Positions 48,377 to 61,820 of a stretch of DNA of 64,000 nucleotides are shown here, one piece after another; position 1 is the stretch's first letter; every line of letters begins with the position of its first letter. The stretch spans positions 34,225,501 through 34,289,500 of the forward strand of contig NC_135137.1 in NCBI RefSeq assembly GCF_051014445.1, given 5' to 3'. Under the pieces are notes generated by a model. It was not told the origin of the DNA. It did not search any database and worked only from the letters and a program-made list of their open reading frames with translations. This DNA is from Colletes latitarsis (taxonomy: Eukaryota; Arthropoda; Insecta; Hymenoptera; Colletidae). A program made the translations under genes and the position numbers.

Positions 48377-48451
48377 ATGGCAACTGTGGAGGATCTGCGA
48401 AAAATACTCGCTGGATTTAAAAATTGTACCGCGCGCCAGGAGAAAAATTAG
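48377..48451 (+). CDS. Possible 24-codon small ORF below a TATA box
   Basis: ATG at 48377 opens MATVEDLRKILAGFKNC and ends after 24 residues at a TAG (48449-48451). It lies about 35 bases downstream of TATAAAAG, so the predicted start site would leave almost no leader. It could be a micropeptide, the first part of a longer protein if splicing intervenes, or chance. An overlapping 19-codon frame starts at 48361. Confidence 0.13.
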   Translation: MATVEDLRKILAGFKNCTARQEKN

Positions 48452-48580
48452 TTCGTCTAATCAGCAACGGTAGTTTTAATAACGCCACGTTGGATGCTCG
48501 CGCTAACCGTACTTTATTTCGCCCGACGCGTCCCACTTCCTCTGGGTAACCACGCTTCGTTGTCCGTTGGCTCGAAAATA

Positions 48581-49186
48581 TTAGGTCAGTTCACGAGCCT
48601 TTGTGCATTTTCGTTTAAGTAGATTGTGAATTTGAATTAAGTCGTTTGAGTAAATCAACCCTTTTCTACCTAGATTTTAAGAGTAGCTTTTCATCGAATT
48701 CTTTTGACTAATGAATACATTGAAAATGATTATTTTGCATACTTACAGGAGCAAGACACTTTTACTTATTTCTATTATTAAGATAGATTAAAATTTGCAA
48801 ATATTGTTCGTATCGTTACGTTTACCTTGGTCTTCTACTGTGAATATTTCACCCTGTGAGTTCAAACCATATTAGACATATGCACGTGGGCTAGTGTGAC
48901 TGTACGTACGAAGAATGAAACATTGAGAACCCTTAAGTGCACTTTTTCCTTTCGGAGTAGTCTCTAAACGATTCATGAAACAATTAGTAGTACAGCCTAC
49001 GTTGTGTCAGACATTTGTGTCGAGGCTCGCCTTGTGTATTTCATTCTACTTCAAGATATACAAATACGCAAGAAATATTAATTCTTGTACTCTCGTAACA
49101 AATTGTTTTGAAAAAGCTTTGCACTGTGCAAACTTTGCCAAGGGTTCCCACAGTCAAGTACGCGAAAAGTTCGTGAAACAACCTAG
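48581..49186. mobile_element. Mariner-like MITE, 606 bp
   Basis: The left end is TTAGGTCAGTTCACGAGC after TA (48579-48580). The right end, reverse-complemented, is CTAGGTTGTTTCACGAAC, bordered by TA (49187-49188). The two share TAGGT and TTCACGA at the same spacing, about two thirds identity over 34 bases. A TA target duplication and TTAGGT-type ends are characteristic of mariner elements. The interior has no transposase motifs such as the D,D34D region. An open frame from an ATG at 48975 to 49313 (112 codons) crosses the right boundary, so it is probably not a gene. Confidence 0.5.
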
Positions 49187-49188
49187 TA

Positions 49189-52100
49189 TTATTTCTCCGT
49201 CGACGTTTCGAACGGAGCTGCACGAGCTCCATGATTCGAACGATATGTCTATGAATCATAAGGAGGAAGACTTCGTGTCTACGGCTAGAACAGGGAGCGA
49301 AAGCACCTCGTAAAAACCCCGCGCGCCCTTTTCCTTCCGCGCCATTTCCGATCGAAGTGTCGCGTCAGGAAACGTTTCGCGTCTTTACCCGCCGCAGAAA
49401 TCCGCCTCGCTCGAACGCACGATAGCTCCGCGAAATATGCGAGGAATGATTCATCGTCCGCGAGAAACGGATAGATAGCGACGCGCGATTAAGTCGTATT
49501 TGTCGAGAATCAAACTTTCCGGTTGACGAATTTATCTGTGCACCGGGTAAAAAATTCCTGTTCCGCAAACACCGTTGTAAAAACGACGAAATTTTTCTCG
49601 CGCTATCAGCGAATCGAAGGTTCGTATCGGGGGTGCACGATTTTGGACCGTGGCCTATTTATCAGGCTGTTGGTTTCACAAACGAGTCACAGAGATTAGC
49701 CTGAAACATTCCACCCTCAAGTTGTACCAAATAAAGCACCGAATAAATTCAGTTTCGTTTTCCTGCCTTTCAAGATGTAAGGATGAAATTCTTTTAAATC
49801 GAACTATAATTTCAAGAAATTACTTGTAGTCCTGAAAAGACAGTTGAACCAGCGAAAGAAGTTTCGAAGCCTCGATCGAGTTAAAAGATACTTCTTCCTG
49901 CTCACGATTCAAGAAACGCTCGATAGAAGGCAGATGCGCGAGGAATAATACGTCCCGGGAAGTAAGTGATAAAAGAACAAACATTCCCGGATTGCGAGCG
50001 AAGAGTTGCATCGCCTACAAACGATCGTATCAAGAAAAATCCGAATGGAGGCAAACGGGGCTGCGATGGGCAGACGTAAACAGTGATCCTGGACAGGAAC
50101 GTAATCGAATTCGTGTCGATGTACGATGGAACAGGATTTTCAGGGACCGCGCGAGTAATACTGACCGAGCCCAGTAAATAAAACTATAAAAAATTATACG
50201 ATAATATCGGGTTTGCGTTTGAGGGTCGTTCGCTGTCATAAAGCTGGATTAATTAGAGGAGACGCGTTAGGAGGCAGAACGCGAGACCGCTCGCGATATT
50301 CCGTTGCAATTATGCGCTATAATTATAAGGTGGATAATGATGTCCCCCCTGGTCGCGACGGTGCCGCGTTTTCTGCAGGTGCCAGCTTGAAATTACCTTT
50401 CCGTTGTGCACGGACCACCTTTAGCCACCTCTGTCGTCCAGTATACGTGACCAGACAACCGGCTGGATAATATCGCGAAACAAGCATTCCGTAACCCAAA
50501 TTCCTCGCGTATAGATGCAACGTTGACACAGGCTCACGTTGGCAGACTGCACGTGCACGTAAGGGCGTATACGTGCGTCGCGGGACGAGGCGTTAACGTC
50601 GCGATGCCGGTGATAACTTTGCCCCGCGGATTCAGCTACACCTCTTTGACACCTTTAACTACCGTGCACGCTTTGGAAATTAACGCTAGGGGCACTTCGG
50701 GAATAAGTGAACCGCGAACGGAAACGAATTTACAACCAAGCGTCTCGTCCTACATTTTTTCAGCTTCCTTTACCGTGTTTTGCGAAATAAACTGGAGCGC
50801 GTTCCTTGGGTTTCATCGAGCAAACACGATGGAACTAAATAATGAGTCCCTTATAGGACTGTTAAATGACGCTGGTGGTCTTCGAAATGATATAAAAATA
50901 TAATAGATAGAAATTGTGTGAATGTTTATTGATTTGTATGGCTGAGGAAAGTTTTGAATGAATCTATTGTGGAGCGAATGCAGCGTGTTATGGAAAGATT
51001 GACCGAGGTGTGAAAGAACAGAGCACTTGTTTTACAAATAATTTTTACGAAATATTATTACCAGTCGAACCTTTCGTTAAAAGCTTTTCGACTCGAAGAG
51101 TTCCGCCTAATGAGGACGTTACACTCGCAATAAAGAAATTTAACTATATTTAGAGCAATTATCTTCCCTTTTCAATCGAACTGACAGGCACCAGGTCACG
51201 AATGAGCGGTGCTTTCTGAGGGGAGAACGTCGACGTAAACGTTTCCACCGGAGAAACGATAGAGACGGCCGCGTCCACCGATGGAAAGTTTCCGGCGTCC
51301 CAGTGCCGAGCAATCTTTAGACTCAATTTCATTAATTACGGGAAAGTAGTTAATTAACGACGAAGGGGGGGACGATTCCCTGTTTTCCTGCCGAAGATGC
51401 AAACCGGGACAATCGATGCCTCCGAACGGTCGGAGGACCTAGATTTCGGGGGACTCTTAATCAATCTTAAACGGACGGACACAGGAATGGACCACAGAAA
51501 CCCGACTCGTAAATTAATTGTCTGCCCTAGCGGAGAGTGTTCCCTGTGTAGGCGTACTATGCACCTACACACAGAGCCATCGTATTCGCGAGCAACAAAG
51601 ACGGAGAACGGTGGGAGGAGAGGCCCCGAGAATCGGAGAAGGAAGAAGGGAAGGTGAAAACCAGACAGAGAGAGAAGATCTCCACCTGCCACTACTCAAC
51701 TTCAAATTCACAATCAGCCAACTCTTTCCCCCCCGAGCCCCGTCGTCCTTCTCCTCACAGAAGCTCCGCCACCCTTTCGCATCCTCTCCCGTTTCTCTGG
51801 CCCGCTCGTTCCACCCTTTCGCTCTCGCGGACGCCCCCAGAGCGCCCCTCAATTTAGCCCATCGGACTAATGGATTATTATACGCTTCCGCCTACGCGGG
51901 AACGGATCCCATTCTGCCCGAGACCTGGCGTATCTTTCGCGGAGATACCTACTTTCGGATCGATTAACGTGTTCCTCTCTTCCTGCCTTTTGGGCCACGC
52001 ACTCGGGGGCCACCTGTTCCCCCTCGCTCACGAATCTGAGTTCGCGTGAACGATGGACACGCGAGCTGCTGGCTGCCAATCGGGAGAAGATGAAACGAAC

Positions 52101-55100
52101 TAACTCGATACGAATTCAATTTTGTGCTGGATTAACCCCTCCCCGTGGCATTTAGCTCGACGATATCCGAGCCCAAATAGTAGGCGTCAACGCGCGGTAA
52201 ACAGACCAGACTAAACTGCTTTGTAACAGAGATTATAAGAATCGTGACTACCTCTTGTAGCGTACTGATAGGAACTAAAACTCAATTACGAAGAAATTAA
52301 GAAACTCGATTCGTAAATGATCGGTAATAGACGATACTTAACAAGCATACGAGCTACACAATAAGACATTTATTTATTTCCTAGTTTCGATAAAAATACT
52401 TGTTCAACTTTCGAATCATGGGAGTCTTGTAACATAAAATCTTTCAAAGTAGAACGAGATTGTATGGGGATTCTTGTAAGAAGATTCTAATCTTGGACTT
52501 CCTGATGGTTTCAGTGGGTCGTTTGCGAAACGCTCTTTGCGAAATTACTTTTTAAAGTTTCGTTGTAAACACTGCTCCTTGACCTGATATAATCGCCACG
52601 AGATCAACTGACTTGTCAAAGGCGGTATGCTGATCGCGAATCACACCAAACAGGATTCCTACTTTCACGCCACGCCAGTTAACCCTTCAGTTCAAGGGAC
52701 AGAGACAGCGTGTCTGTAGGGTCTGAGCGAAGGGAACGGATAAAGCGATGGGGTAGCCAAACAGTATAGGAAGGGAACCGCGCCAGTGGTCTTGAGTGGC
52801 CAATTGATTTTGTCCCGACTGTAATAGACTTGTTAGTAAGGTTACCTAGCAAACCTCGATTTAGGTTGATCGAGTAAAGTGTAAATTTGCGGGACCGAAA
52901 TGCGATGGAAAGTCTTCTTATTCGTCAAAGATAATAATATTGACATGATACTATCAGAATTTATACTAGAAAAGGAAAGTCAAACTTTGAATTGAAATTC
53001 TAAACTAAGATATCTGTCAAATATTTTCCGAAGCATAGTATACCCTCAACTCACACTGTCTCTACAGATATTTGGGTCAGACGTTTAAATCAGCCATCGT
53101 AAATTTTACGAACAAACAGTGATCCCTGGACACTGTCCACATTTTAATTACCGATGGTTGATGGGAGACAATAAAATCCCAAAAACGAGCAATGAAATTC
53201 CGGAATGAAAGGAGTTCGATCCACGTAAACAAACGCTGAATTTCAAGTTTCATAATGACAGCAACCCGTGCGGAAGAAGAGATTTATTTCGAGTAATAAA
53301 CACCGCGTAAGTACAAGCACGATTGCAAGCACCCGTTACGCGAAAGGGAATGCAAAAGTCATTGCGTGTCACGGATTCGATTTCGTTGTATTAAAATGAA
53401 TCAATGCAAACCGAGACCGGCCTACGCGGTTCGTTTCAACAATCGAGCCAACGTGCCATCAATCTCTCCAGCGGAGGGACAATACATCGTATAACTGTCT
53501 TGCATAAAATCTTGTATAAAACGTAGATACGCGTACGCGCTTGACGCATTAATATTTAATGGGGAACGATGGCGGGCGCGTGGTTATTTTTTAACCGCGT
53601 TATCTACGCGTAAACACGGTGAGTTATGGGTCTCGAGAGAAGCGTACTCGCTCTCCTCGCGGATAACCGAAACATTTTATGGCGTCGCGTCGGTGGCCAC
53701 TTAAGGATCGCGGACTAAGCGATCAGAAAGCACCGGTGAAAGGATGTTTTAATTTACATGGTGCCTCTAATGTGCCGGGTGTCGCGCCAATCAGCCTCGT
53801 TCATTATGCAATCACGATGTCGGTCGAATAAATTCTTTCCTTCGGTCGTCGCTTAAATAACTGTTACTAGAAATAATTTTAAATCCGCAAGAGCCACGTT
53901 CACTATCAAAAGTTACTCCACTCGGAAACAACTCATGATTAATGGTCTTATTCGAAGTTTTCCTGCATCATAAAAATTCTTTGAAACTTTCTAATTCTAA
54001 ACTTGTAATTATTGAGAGAATGTTGGAAGATCTTGCGTGCGTATTCATTATGCTATCCAGAATAGAACAAGATCTTAAAAAATATAGAAAGGTACCTCGA
54101 CGCTCGAAATACAATTTCAATGGACGTTGACAAACCCTGTGAGTTTCTCGTATCACGATCTTACGATTAGGTACGATCAATGAGAATACATCCTGTTAAA
54201 CCAAGAAAGGTACACGTGTACACAAACGTTCTGTTAGCCGTTTTACGAGCTATGCTACAGTGTATTCGAAGATCGACTGCGTTTCGCATGGCGCGGTTAA
54301 ACATTTATAAGAAATCGCGGCGATTGTGCCGCGACGCCATTCTTCTCGAAACGAACAGTCATAACGCTCATTGTTCGCCCACGTAACCGTCTCGCATGAC
54401 TCTCCCGGCGATCGAAGCGTGCAAACGTTCGCGAAAACCGGTGCTCCGCGAAATTCACCCGGTGGGGATTGACGGTTAGTATTTAACAGAGTATTCTCCA
54501 CTAAATATAAACTACGGTTTAGCGGTAGTCGAGGAAAACGGCGATGATAGCGAGCCGGAGGACTCCGGAGGTCGGGGTCTTCGGCGACGTCGTTGCTGGG
54601 TAGATCCGCTGACATCTGCCGTCGTCTTGCTAATGCACCGTTGCATAAGAAATTGAGGAAATTAACTTACAACCGGTTAAATTCCTGAAACGAGGAAAAC
54701 GGGCGAGAAGGGATCGGGACAACGAAGAAGGACGGAGAAACGAAAGCAGGGGTAAGACAGAGGGAAACGGTACTACCGTTGAAATCGTTATTGAGCCCCT
54801 TTCCAGGACCTTCGTCTCGACCGTAGTCGACGACTACCATTTTCTTTAACTTTCACGGGATCGCGCAGCTTCCACTTTCCTTCCTCTGGAAAACTTTCTT
54901 AATTCGAGCTTCCTCGGCCATCCGCGACAAAATTCAACGACCCCGTTCAAATCTCTCCTGCTCGCCCCCCTCTCACGCCGTAGTAATTCGTCAGATTTCG
55001 GCCAATCGACGTAATCGTGTTAGACGACCGTCCATCGTGCGACTAAACTGGCTTAAATGGACACTTTAAAAACAGGGTTTCCCAACTTACAACGATGAGA

Positions 55101-55368
55101 TTTCAATTGTATCGTAATTGCCGCGAGATAACTTTGTAAAATTCTCGGGTTTAAACTGTTTAAATTCTGCCTGTAACCGTACTAACTAAATTCCCCAAGT
55201 TCAGCCACTAACCCGACAAATTGTTGCACAAACGACCGCGAGTATTAAGCACAGACATGCACGGAGCGACTAGTTGGGGAGTATTTCCGTGAGACACGAA
55301 CGCGAGCATTAAAGGGTTACGGCATCATAATCGTGAAATAGCCGTTTCTGAAATCCTCTTCCTTGCAG
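49189..55368. other. Unassigned region
   Basis: No supported gene. Open frames on both strands at 50213-50903 and 51354-51967 lie in CpG- or pyrimidine-biased sequence. Donor-like GAA/GTAAGT near 49962 is orphan. At 53530-53860 there is a conserved-looking CpG-rich block with TTTTATGG (53675-53682) and ttaatatttaatgg, an Abd-B/caudal-type site context. A 12-bp palindrome gtacacgtgtac is at 54210-54221. Confidence 0.42.
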
Positions 55369-55757
55369 GAGACAAGGGAGCACGAAAACTGAGAGTTCTG
55401 ATTTCAACGGACCGTATCCTTAAAGGATATCTTCTTAGCCTCGCCAAGGGGTCTCTGTCGAAGGTTTACGGTCGTGCGTTGGTACGGGGTGTGTTTTCTG
55501 TGCACAGAAAGAGCCATGCATTTCCGGAGCTAATAGACCCGGAGTGTTGCCCGCATGCCACGATGCCTTCGATCAATTTATTATACTCGGTTAAGCTCGC
55601 CATTCCGTCTCGTTTTGGACCTTTTGCATCGATTGCACCTTTCCGCTTCGACGTTGACCACGCTCGCCGGCTGCTGCACCTGTTAGTCGATTTATTTCCA
55701 TTCCTCCTTCCGCTTTTGCATTTCTTTAGCTTCTCCGGGAAAGATCGATCGACGTGA
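55369..55757 (+). CDS. Candidate acceptor-led open frame, 128 codons
   Basis: A strong 3' splice site (aaatcctcttccttgcag, ending at 55368) is followed by a frame open from 55371 (DKGARKLRVLISTDRILKG) for 128 codons to a TGA at 55755-55757. The middle contains CCPHATMPSINLLYSVKL; the end has a Leu/Phe/Pro-rich hydrophobic run. No domain is recognised. There is no canonical AATAAA in the next 100 bases. It is longer than chance would often give right after a good acceptor, but the base composition is pyrimidine-rich near the end, which lowers stop frequency. Confidence 0.18.
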
Positions 55758-58700
55758 CAGCGTCGAAAAGAAGTGATCTGAATCTATTTTATTTTTTTTT
55801 TTAAATATTTACTTCTAATATCACGAGTGATATTACCATGAAAAATAGCTTGTAAAATAATCGTGTATCTGCAGTGCACGCGATACGAACGCGTACCTTG
55901 GCGCTTTCACGAGAACGAGTTTGACGCGGTTGGGTCTGGAGCGATACAGTGGCGGTGTTCTTTTAATTCCGACTCTTTCTCGGTCAAATGTTTGCACTGA
56001 CTGTTCGCTGGAAGTGGTACCCGGGGCAGTCGACGTGATTATACTTCGCGCGCGCTTGGTTGATTCCACGTTTTCGTTATCAATTTGTACCCCTTACTTT
56101 TCACGTTCCGCGTGCTCCTTTTTCCCCATCTCGTATCTACTTTTTGGACGTTCCGTTCTCGCCGTAGCCGCGGCCCACGGGCCCCGTAATACGTACATAC
56201 ATCGTCGGCCGAACGGAGAAGACCGGTTCGCGATTATGATGCGGTGGTAGTTTGAAGTTCGCGTAATAACAGGCCTCGAACGCGTGCTCGAGCGATGAGA
56301 ATGCGCCGTGGGGCTAGAAGCGTCGATTCCTCCGGTTCGATTAGTGGCCATGACAGCACCGTGGACTCGGTACTCAGCAACGAACAGTTTCAGTTATCGT
56401 CTATAAAGTGCTAACGTTCGATTCCCCCCGGTTCTCGGAGTTCCGCTCTCGACGATTTTAAAAAACTACGGCTTCTAATTACGGACCGTAAATCCTGTTA
56501 TCTGCATGCGAGGCATCTGTGACGATCGGCTGCGCGACACGCGAATTTTCTCACGAAACCGCCGATTCGAATTCGCGATACTGCATTTTTCCAGACCCGT
56601 TGCTTTCCTGGGAACCGTGCTCCGAACGGCGCAATAACGAGCTACGGTGCATTTGCACCTTTCACTGCTTCCGAAAATTATGAAACGTGGCTCGAAGAAG
56701 CTGTATTTTTTTACCAATAGTTCAAAAGAACAGATTTTGCATACAGACTGTTTCTTTTGAGACGTCTTCTTTTTTGTCTCAGATACAAAACAAGAATTCA
56801 AACATTCTAGTACACCAAAGAATATTTTACCCGTTAATTCTTGTTAATATTTACACTTTAATTCACCCAGACTATTTCATAGATCCCTTCTAACTCATCG
56901 TTTTTTAATTTTTCTTTAATATTAAAGTTAGCTATCCATGCGTGGACGATCTCGAGGAAACGAATGGAGGATCCCATCGACTTTGAGCCGCGTTCTTACG
57001 GACGTAGGGACAAGCAGAATCGAAGAGAATTTACAATAGGAACAGCGACGGAGCGTAAGCCGGCCGTTACGAGCTTCGACATTTAAATTCAACGACACGG
57101 GCATAAAAGAAGCGGTTACGGCTAACGTTGATTCGATCGTTGGCGAAAATGAGCCGGTGCCGCGGCATAAACGGGACTGAAACGTAGGTGCGCTTAAATA
57201 TGTAGAACCTAGGCACTCGAACGTGACCGAGGCCACCGCGTAAAACGTCAAACGGTTACTGCTTGGCCCCACCCCCGCAAAATTTTATGACTCACTCGAG
57301 TCGACGGAGATTTGACGTCGAAGCTTCGTCTCTTTCATCCTGACAAATATCCGCCGCGATAAAATTCATGGACTATTGGGGAACTTGTTATACGACAAGT
57401 CTATCATCCTCCGAGTACTACATTATGTAACCGCAGCTTCCCGCGCGCCTACATACTCCGATTATATTTTAGTTTCATGTATACAGGCGAAAAATAGATG
57501 TGCAGTGACAATCTTTATCGTAAGAAATCACAATTGTTATGATAATAATAATGTACAATCTACGGATTTAACAAGATCGATCCTCTTAGAGACGAATAAA
57601 AATGGTTATTGTAAAGTTTATAAGCCCATTACTATTCAAATTGTTTCCCCAGGGCGCGTTACATCAACGCGGTTATATCGCCTATGCGTTTTTCAGTTCG
57701 CGACAGGCTCAACGAGACAGAACTGTAACGCAATATGCGGATTACCGCGCAGGTTTCAAACGTTCGCGATAACTGGCAGAAAAAAGGAAAGCGCGGAAGA
57801 GAAACAGCCGCAACGAGATTCGTTAGCTGCCTGTGAACTTGTTACCAGCCGCGGCAAGCCGGAAATCCCTTTCTCGTCTCGTAAATAACGCGACGCCAGC
57901 GTGGTGAACGGGGGAGGAAGTGGACAAAACGCGGGATTGTTTGCGCGACCGAAAATAGCGTTTTTCCTGGCGAGTGGAGAACGCCCGGTCGAGCATAACC
58001 GGGAGATTGCTAGTCGAAAGCGCTTAGAAGATCAGTCTGCTAAATTAAGATAAAAAAATTCTTCAAGATTCGAGTATTAAAGCACTAAGGTACCACCGGT
58101 AATAATGACCTTCGAGGTTTCTTTTTTGAAGAAAAACTACTCACATTTTCTTTTTTAAAAATGGTAACAGAATAGTGTTTTGCGTTTAAAATACTGCAAT
58201 TAATTCCAAAATAATCGCGACTCCAACGCGGTGCAAAAATTTATTTCGTTACGAAATATTTTACGAGGTTTGCGTCGACGGATTTTCATTCTGATTAAAT
58301 CATTCCGAATGGTACGGAACGCTAGATTTTCCGGGGAAAATGCAAGGCTACCCCCTTAAACCAAGATGTCGGTGAAGGTCGGGTAACAATGTCTCGCGAA
58401 AAGCAGGAGCCTCGTTCCTCGCGTTGCCCTCGCTGAAATCAAGGAGAAGGAAGTAGCGGTTCAAGCGGTGGAAAAGGAATAACCGAGAAAAGTCTTGGTT
58501 GGAAATGACTCGGGTGCTCGGTTGCTCGCTTGCCTAGGGGTCGAGTGGGAAAAGAGCGTTTCGCGGTCGGATGGAGAGAGACGGGTAAAGAAAAGAGGAC
58601 GCGCCAAGACGAGGGAAAAGATCAGCGGACTGGGGTGACGTCCCAGGGGAGGCTGGTGAAACGAAACACACGGGCAAACACGCGCGGGATCGAGGGTAGG

Positions 58701-61700
58701 GAAGAGTGGACCGAAGATAAGAGGCACCGGAGACCGTGAAGACCGAGGAAGGGATCGCGGACACGATTCAATGGAGCCTTCAAGTTTTTCCGACTCTCGC
58801 GGGGGAAATAATTGGGGCCGGAAAGGTATTGACCCGCGAACAGAAAGCTGTAACCAACGCGAAAATGGGAACGGGTCGTGGTACCGTATATGCTGCCAGT
58901 GTTTTTTGCACCGCAACGAATGGCAATCCTTAATGATTCTGACCTAAATGGAATCAACGGGAGCGCTGGTTGCTGATGAAACCAATGACGATCGCATTGT
59001 CGCGGACTTCTCTTCGAACGCTTTTCATCGACGGTTTCTTCGCGCATAACAGTAGCTGCACTCGTCGCTTCGAGCGTCCGTTCTCTCATTCGCTGTTCCA
59101 ATAATTCGCCCTTTCTATGCCCTCGATGATATTTTCGCTCGAAAATGCCACGAAACTCTGTTCCCCTCTGTCTTCGAATCGAATCTCACTCCTTTTTTCT
59201 TTCGCGCGATAACGAAATTCAGTTTGTAAAGGGGAGTCATTACTGAAAAATAACAAGATCCCCATACCGTGAAAACGATCGAAAACTTGTGAATTTCTGT
59301 CAATAACATTTCGAATTAGCAAGGGTGGTTATTATGTATTGTATTTTGAGAAAACGAAATTCAGTCTGTAAAGGGGAGTAATTATTGACGCGTAATCTTC
59401 GCCAAAGTATTTTCACGCGCGACATTTACGTTTTTATTTGGTTACGCTCGCGATATTACAGTAGACACTTCTCCACAGTTTTTTTATTCAGCGAGAATCG
59501 CGGGAATCTCGAAAGGATGATTCCGTGGAAAACAAGGGTGTCGCGGACTCCCGGGGCCGCGGGTGGCAGTAATTTTCCGTAGCGAGAATTTCATAAATAA
59601 AAAAGTTTCGCGACGACGCGAGTACGAAGTCGACGAGTGGTCGGGGAATAAGAAGTTCGGAGAGCTTGCTGGTATACTCTTCTTATGGGTTGCGATAGTT
59701 TTTCAGAAAATAACGTCCCGCTCGCTCTCCAGTCGCCACTTCCACCCTGTGCAAGACCGCTCGCGAAGAGATTTATTTTCTATTTTAAATTCGCTTTTTA
59801 TTTACGCGAGAAATGACTCTGGCTCCTGCGCTCTCGTCCCATTCACCGTTCTCCTTTTTTGATACGCCATTGTTTATTTCGCGAGAACCAGCGCCGCGGA
59901 TTCGGGTCAACATCCGCGAAAGATAATATCAAATAAATATTTACGCTTTTTAAATATAAGCCGCGCGCGCCAACCGCGTCGTTCCCGATGGAAAATAATT
60001 CTTTTCGCTTCTGTCGTGCAATGGAACGTGCAAAACATATGGAAATTAAAGTAATGAAAATATTTTTAAAGAACGGATCGCGGTGAAATAATATTTAGTT
60101 AAATTCCGTATTAAAATTCGTTACGAATTTTTATCTACGGTGCGACGATCTCTTGTTACTTTTCACCCCAATTGTTGAAATAGTCAAATAAATACTTTGC
60201 TTCCCCGACTATCGAAAAAGTTCTTCGATTCAAAATTTATACGGAACTTTTAAATCAATATACCCGTGTACAACGTTCCTGCGTTCTTCGAGAATTTGGA
60301 ATGTTTTGCTATTCAAATGATTTTGCAGTGATCTGAATAAACGATAGTCGGAGGAATACGTTCGGGGAATATGGTGGGCTATCAAAAATTTTCCAATTCC
60401 TTAAGCTTTTTTATCGTTGACAAACTTCCACAGTGCCGTGTACTATTCTGGAAGAAGAAAACTCATTTCCTATTCACGATTTACTAGCCTTTTTATTCGA
60501 CTCGCTTTCGAATAACATTATCATAGAGACACGTAACTTGATGAAATAGCAAGTACTAAATATTAAAGAAACTACGACAGAGTCTGATAGACTCCTCGAT
60601 TAGACTTCCTAATTACATCGAACAATACACCCGTAAAATCAAGACAATGGAACATTACAGCCGTCGAAAAGGATCGGTTGATCGTTAATTCCCTTAACGG
60701 ACTTTCGTTAGAACGCGCTTCTCCCATGTCTCCGACAATTTACGTCACGGTATTCAACGACGATCCAGAGAAACTCGCAAATCCTGTGGACGCTTTTCAA
60801 TACAATATCTGGGTTATAATAGAACGGCAGGGAGGATGGTCAGTCTGACGAAGGAACTCCGTAGATCGCATTTCTTTGCTGCGAAATGTCCTGGCAAATC
60901 TTTTATACGTCGGACGCTTTGCATAGGAACGACGAAAGCTCGCTCTTCCTATGAAATTCCTCTTTGAACGTATTGCCGTGAATACAAAGATGCTCGTTTT
61001 ACGTAACAGAAGAAATTCTCGCGGGTTCTCCCCCCCCCCCTTGTTTTCCTCCCCCGCCGCCTCGACGAGAGTTCGTTGGTACGCGATCAGTCGAGTAAAT
61101 CTCGACGGGAAAACGAAATCCTGGCCCAGGCCTCGAAAGAAATGCGCAACGTAACCGTCGGCTTCGTCGACGAGCAATTTGATACTGGCGAGAGAACGGG
61201 TCGCCACGCTTTCCGTGGTTATTCGGGCAGTAAATAAACCTGTCTACCTTAAAACAATAAGAGCGTCTTGCAGCCTGAGCGGATATCACTCCCTGTTTTC
61301 CTACTTTCCTCCTGAGCAATTTCGTTGCCGCGCGACGGAGGACGTCAGACGGAGGCCATCGGAAAACAGGCAGCTGCAATATTTGTCAAGACCATCGCGG
61401 AGACAAATTGATATGACGCGTATGAGATGGAGTTGTTACGGACCCGGTCGGTCGAGCTTGCGCGCCCAAGCTCCAGCCTCCCCCACCACCCCGGGGAAAC
61501 AACGCAAGAACGATGCGTTTCTTCGATGAAAATTGCATCGTGGGCTCTCGCTGACATAATTTCCGGGTCGAATTTTACGCACACGACAATGAAAAAGATA
61601 ATCTATCGTCATTTCTGAAACACTCCCAGCATTTCTATTCATTTTTAATATTAAATTACTCTAGAATATTGAGAAACTAATTCCTGTCAAACGAGCTCGA

Positions 61701-61820
61701 TTGCGTTAATAATTATTGGCTCTGTCAATTTTTGTATCATAAACGAAATAATTGGTTCTATTAGTTCGATATTCTTAGATCTTTCCTTTAACGAAAATAC
61801 ATATACATCTCAGTAGTTTC
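55758..61820. other. Unassigned region
   Basis: No supported gene. A 20-base inverted repeat (taatatcac / gtgatatta, 55816-55835) lies early on. Purine-rich CpG-rich sequence at 58530-58740 is open on both strands. A 170-codon plus frame at 57376-57888 lacks an ATG start and any motif. A direct repeat pair at 59211 and 59353 is listed separately. Frames at 60797-61379 and 61345-61642 overlap on opposite strands. Confidence 0.42.
59211..59388. repeat. Direct repeat, 36 bp, spaced 142 bp
   Basis: Copies at 59211-59246 and 59353-59388 share aacgaaattcagt and tgtaaaggggagt, with three mismatches in 36 bases. The intervening ~106 bases are not repeated. They could be long flanking duplications around an insertion, or paired regulatory sites. 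Confidence 0.7.

Noticed and set aside
48975..49313. 112-codon ORF with protein-like composition
   Set aside because: It crosses the right end of the mariner-like MITE at 49186, so it is a chimeric frame.
57376..57888. 170-codon plus-strand frame
   Set aside because: No ATG at the start, no motif, and no splice acceptor at its opening.
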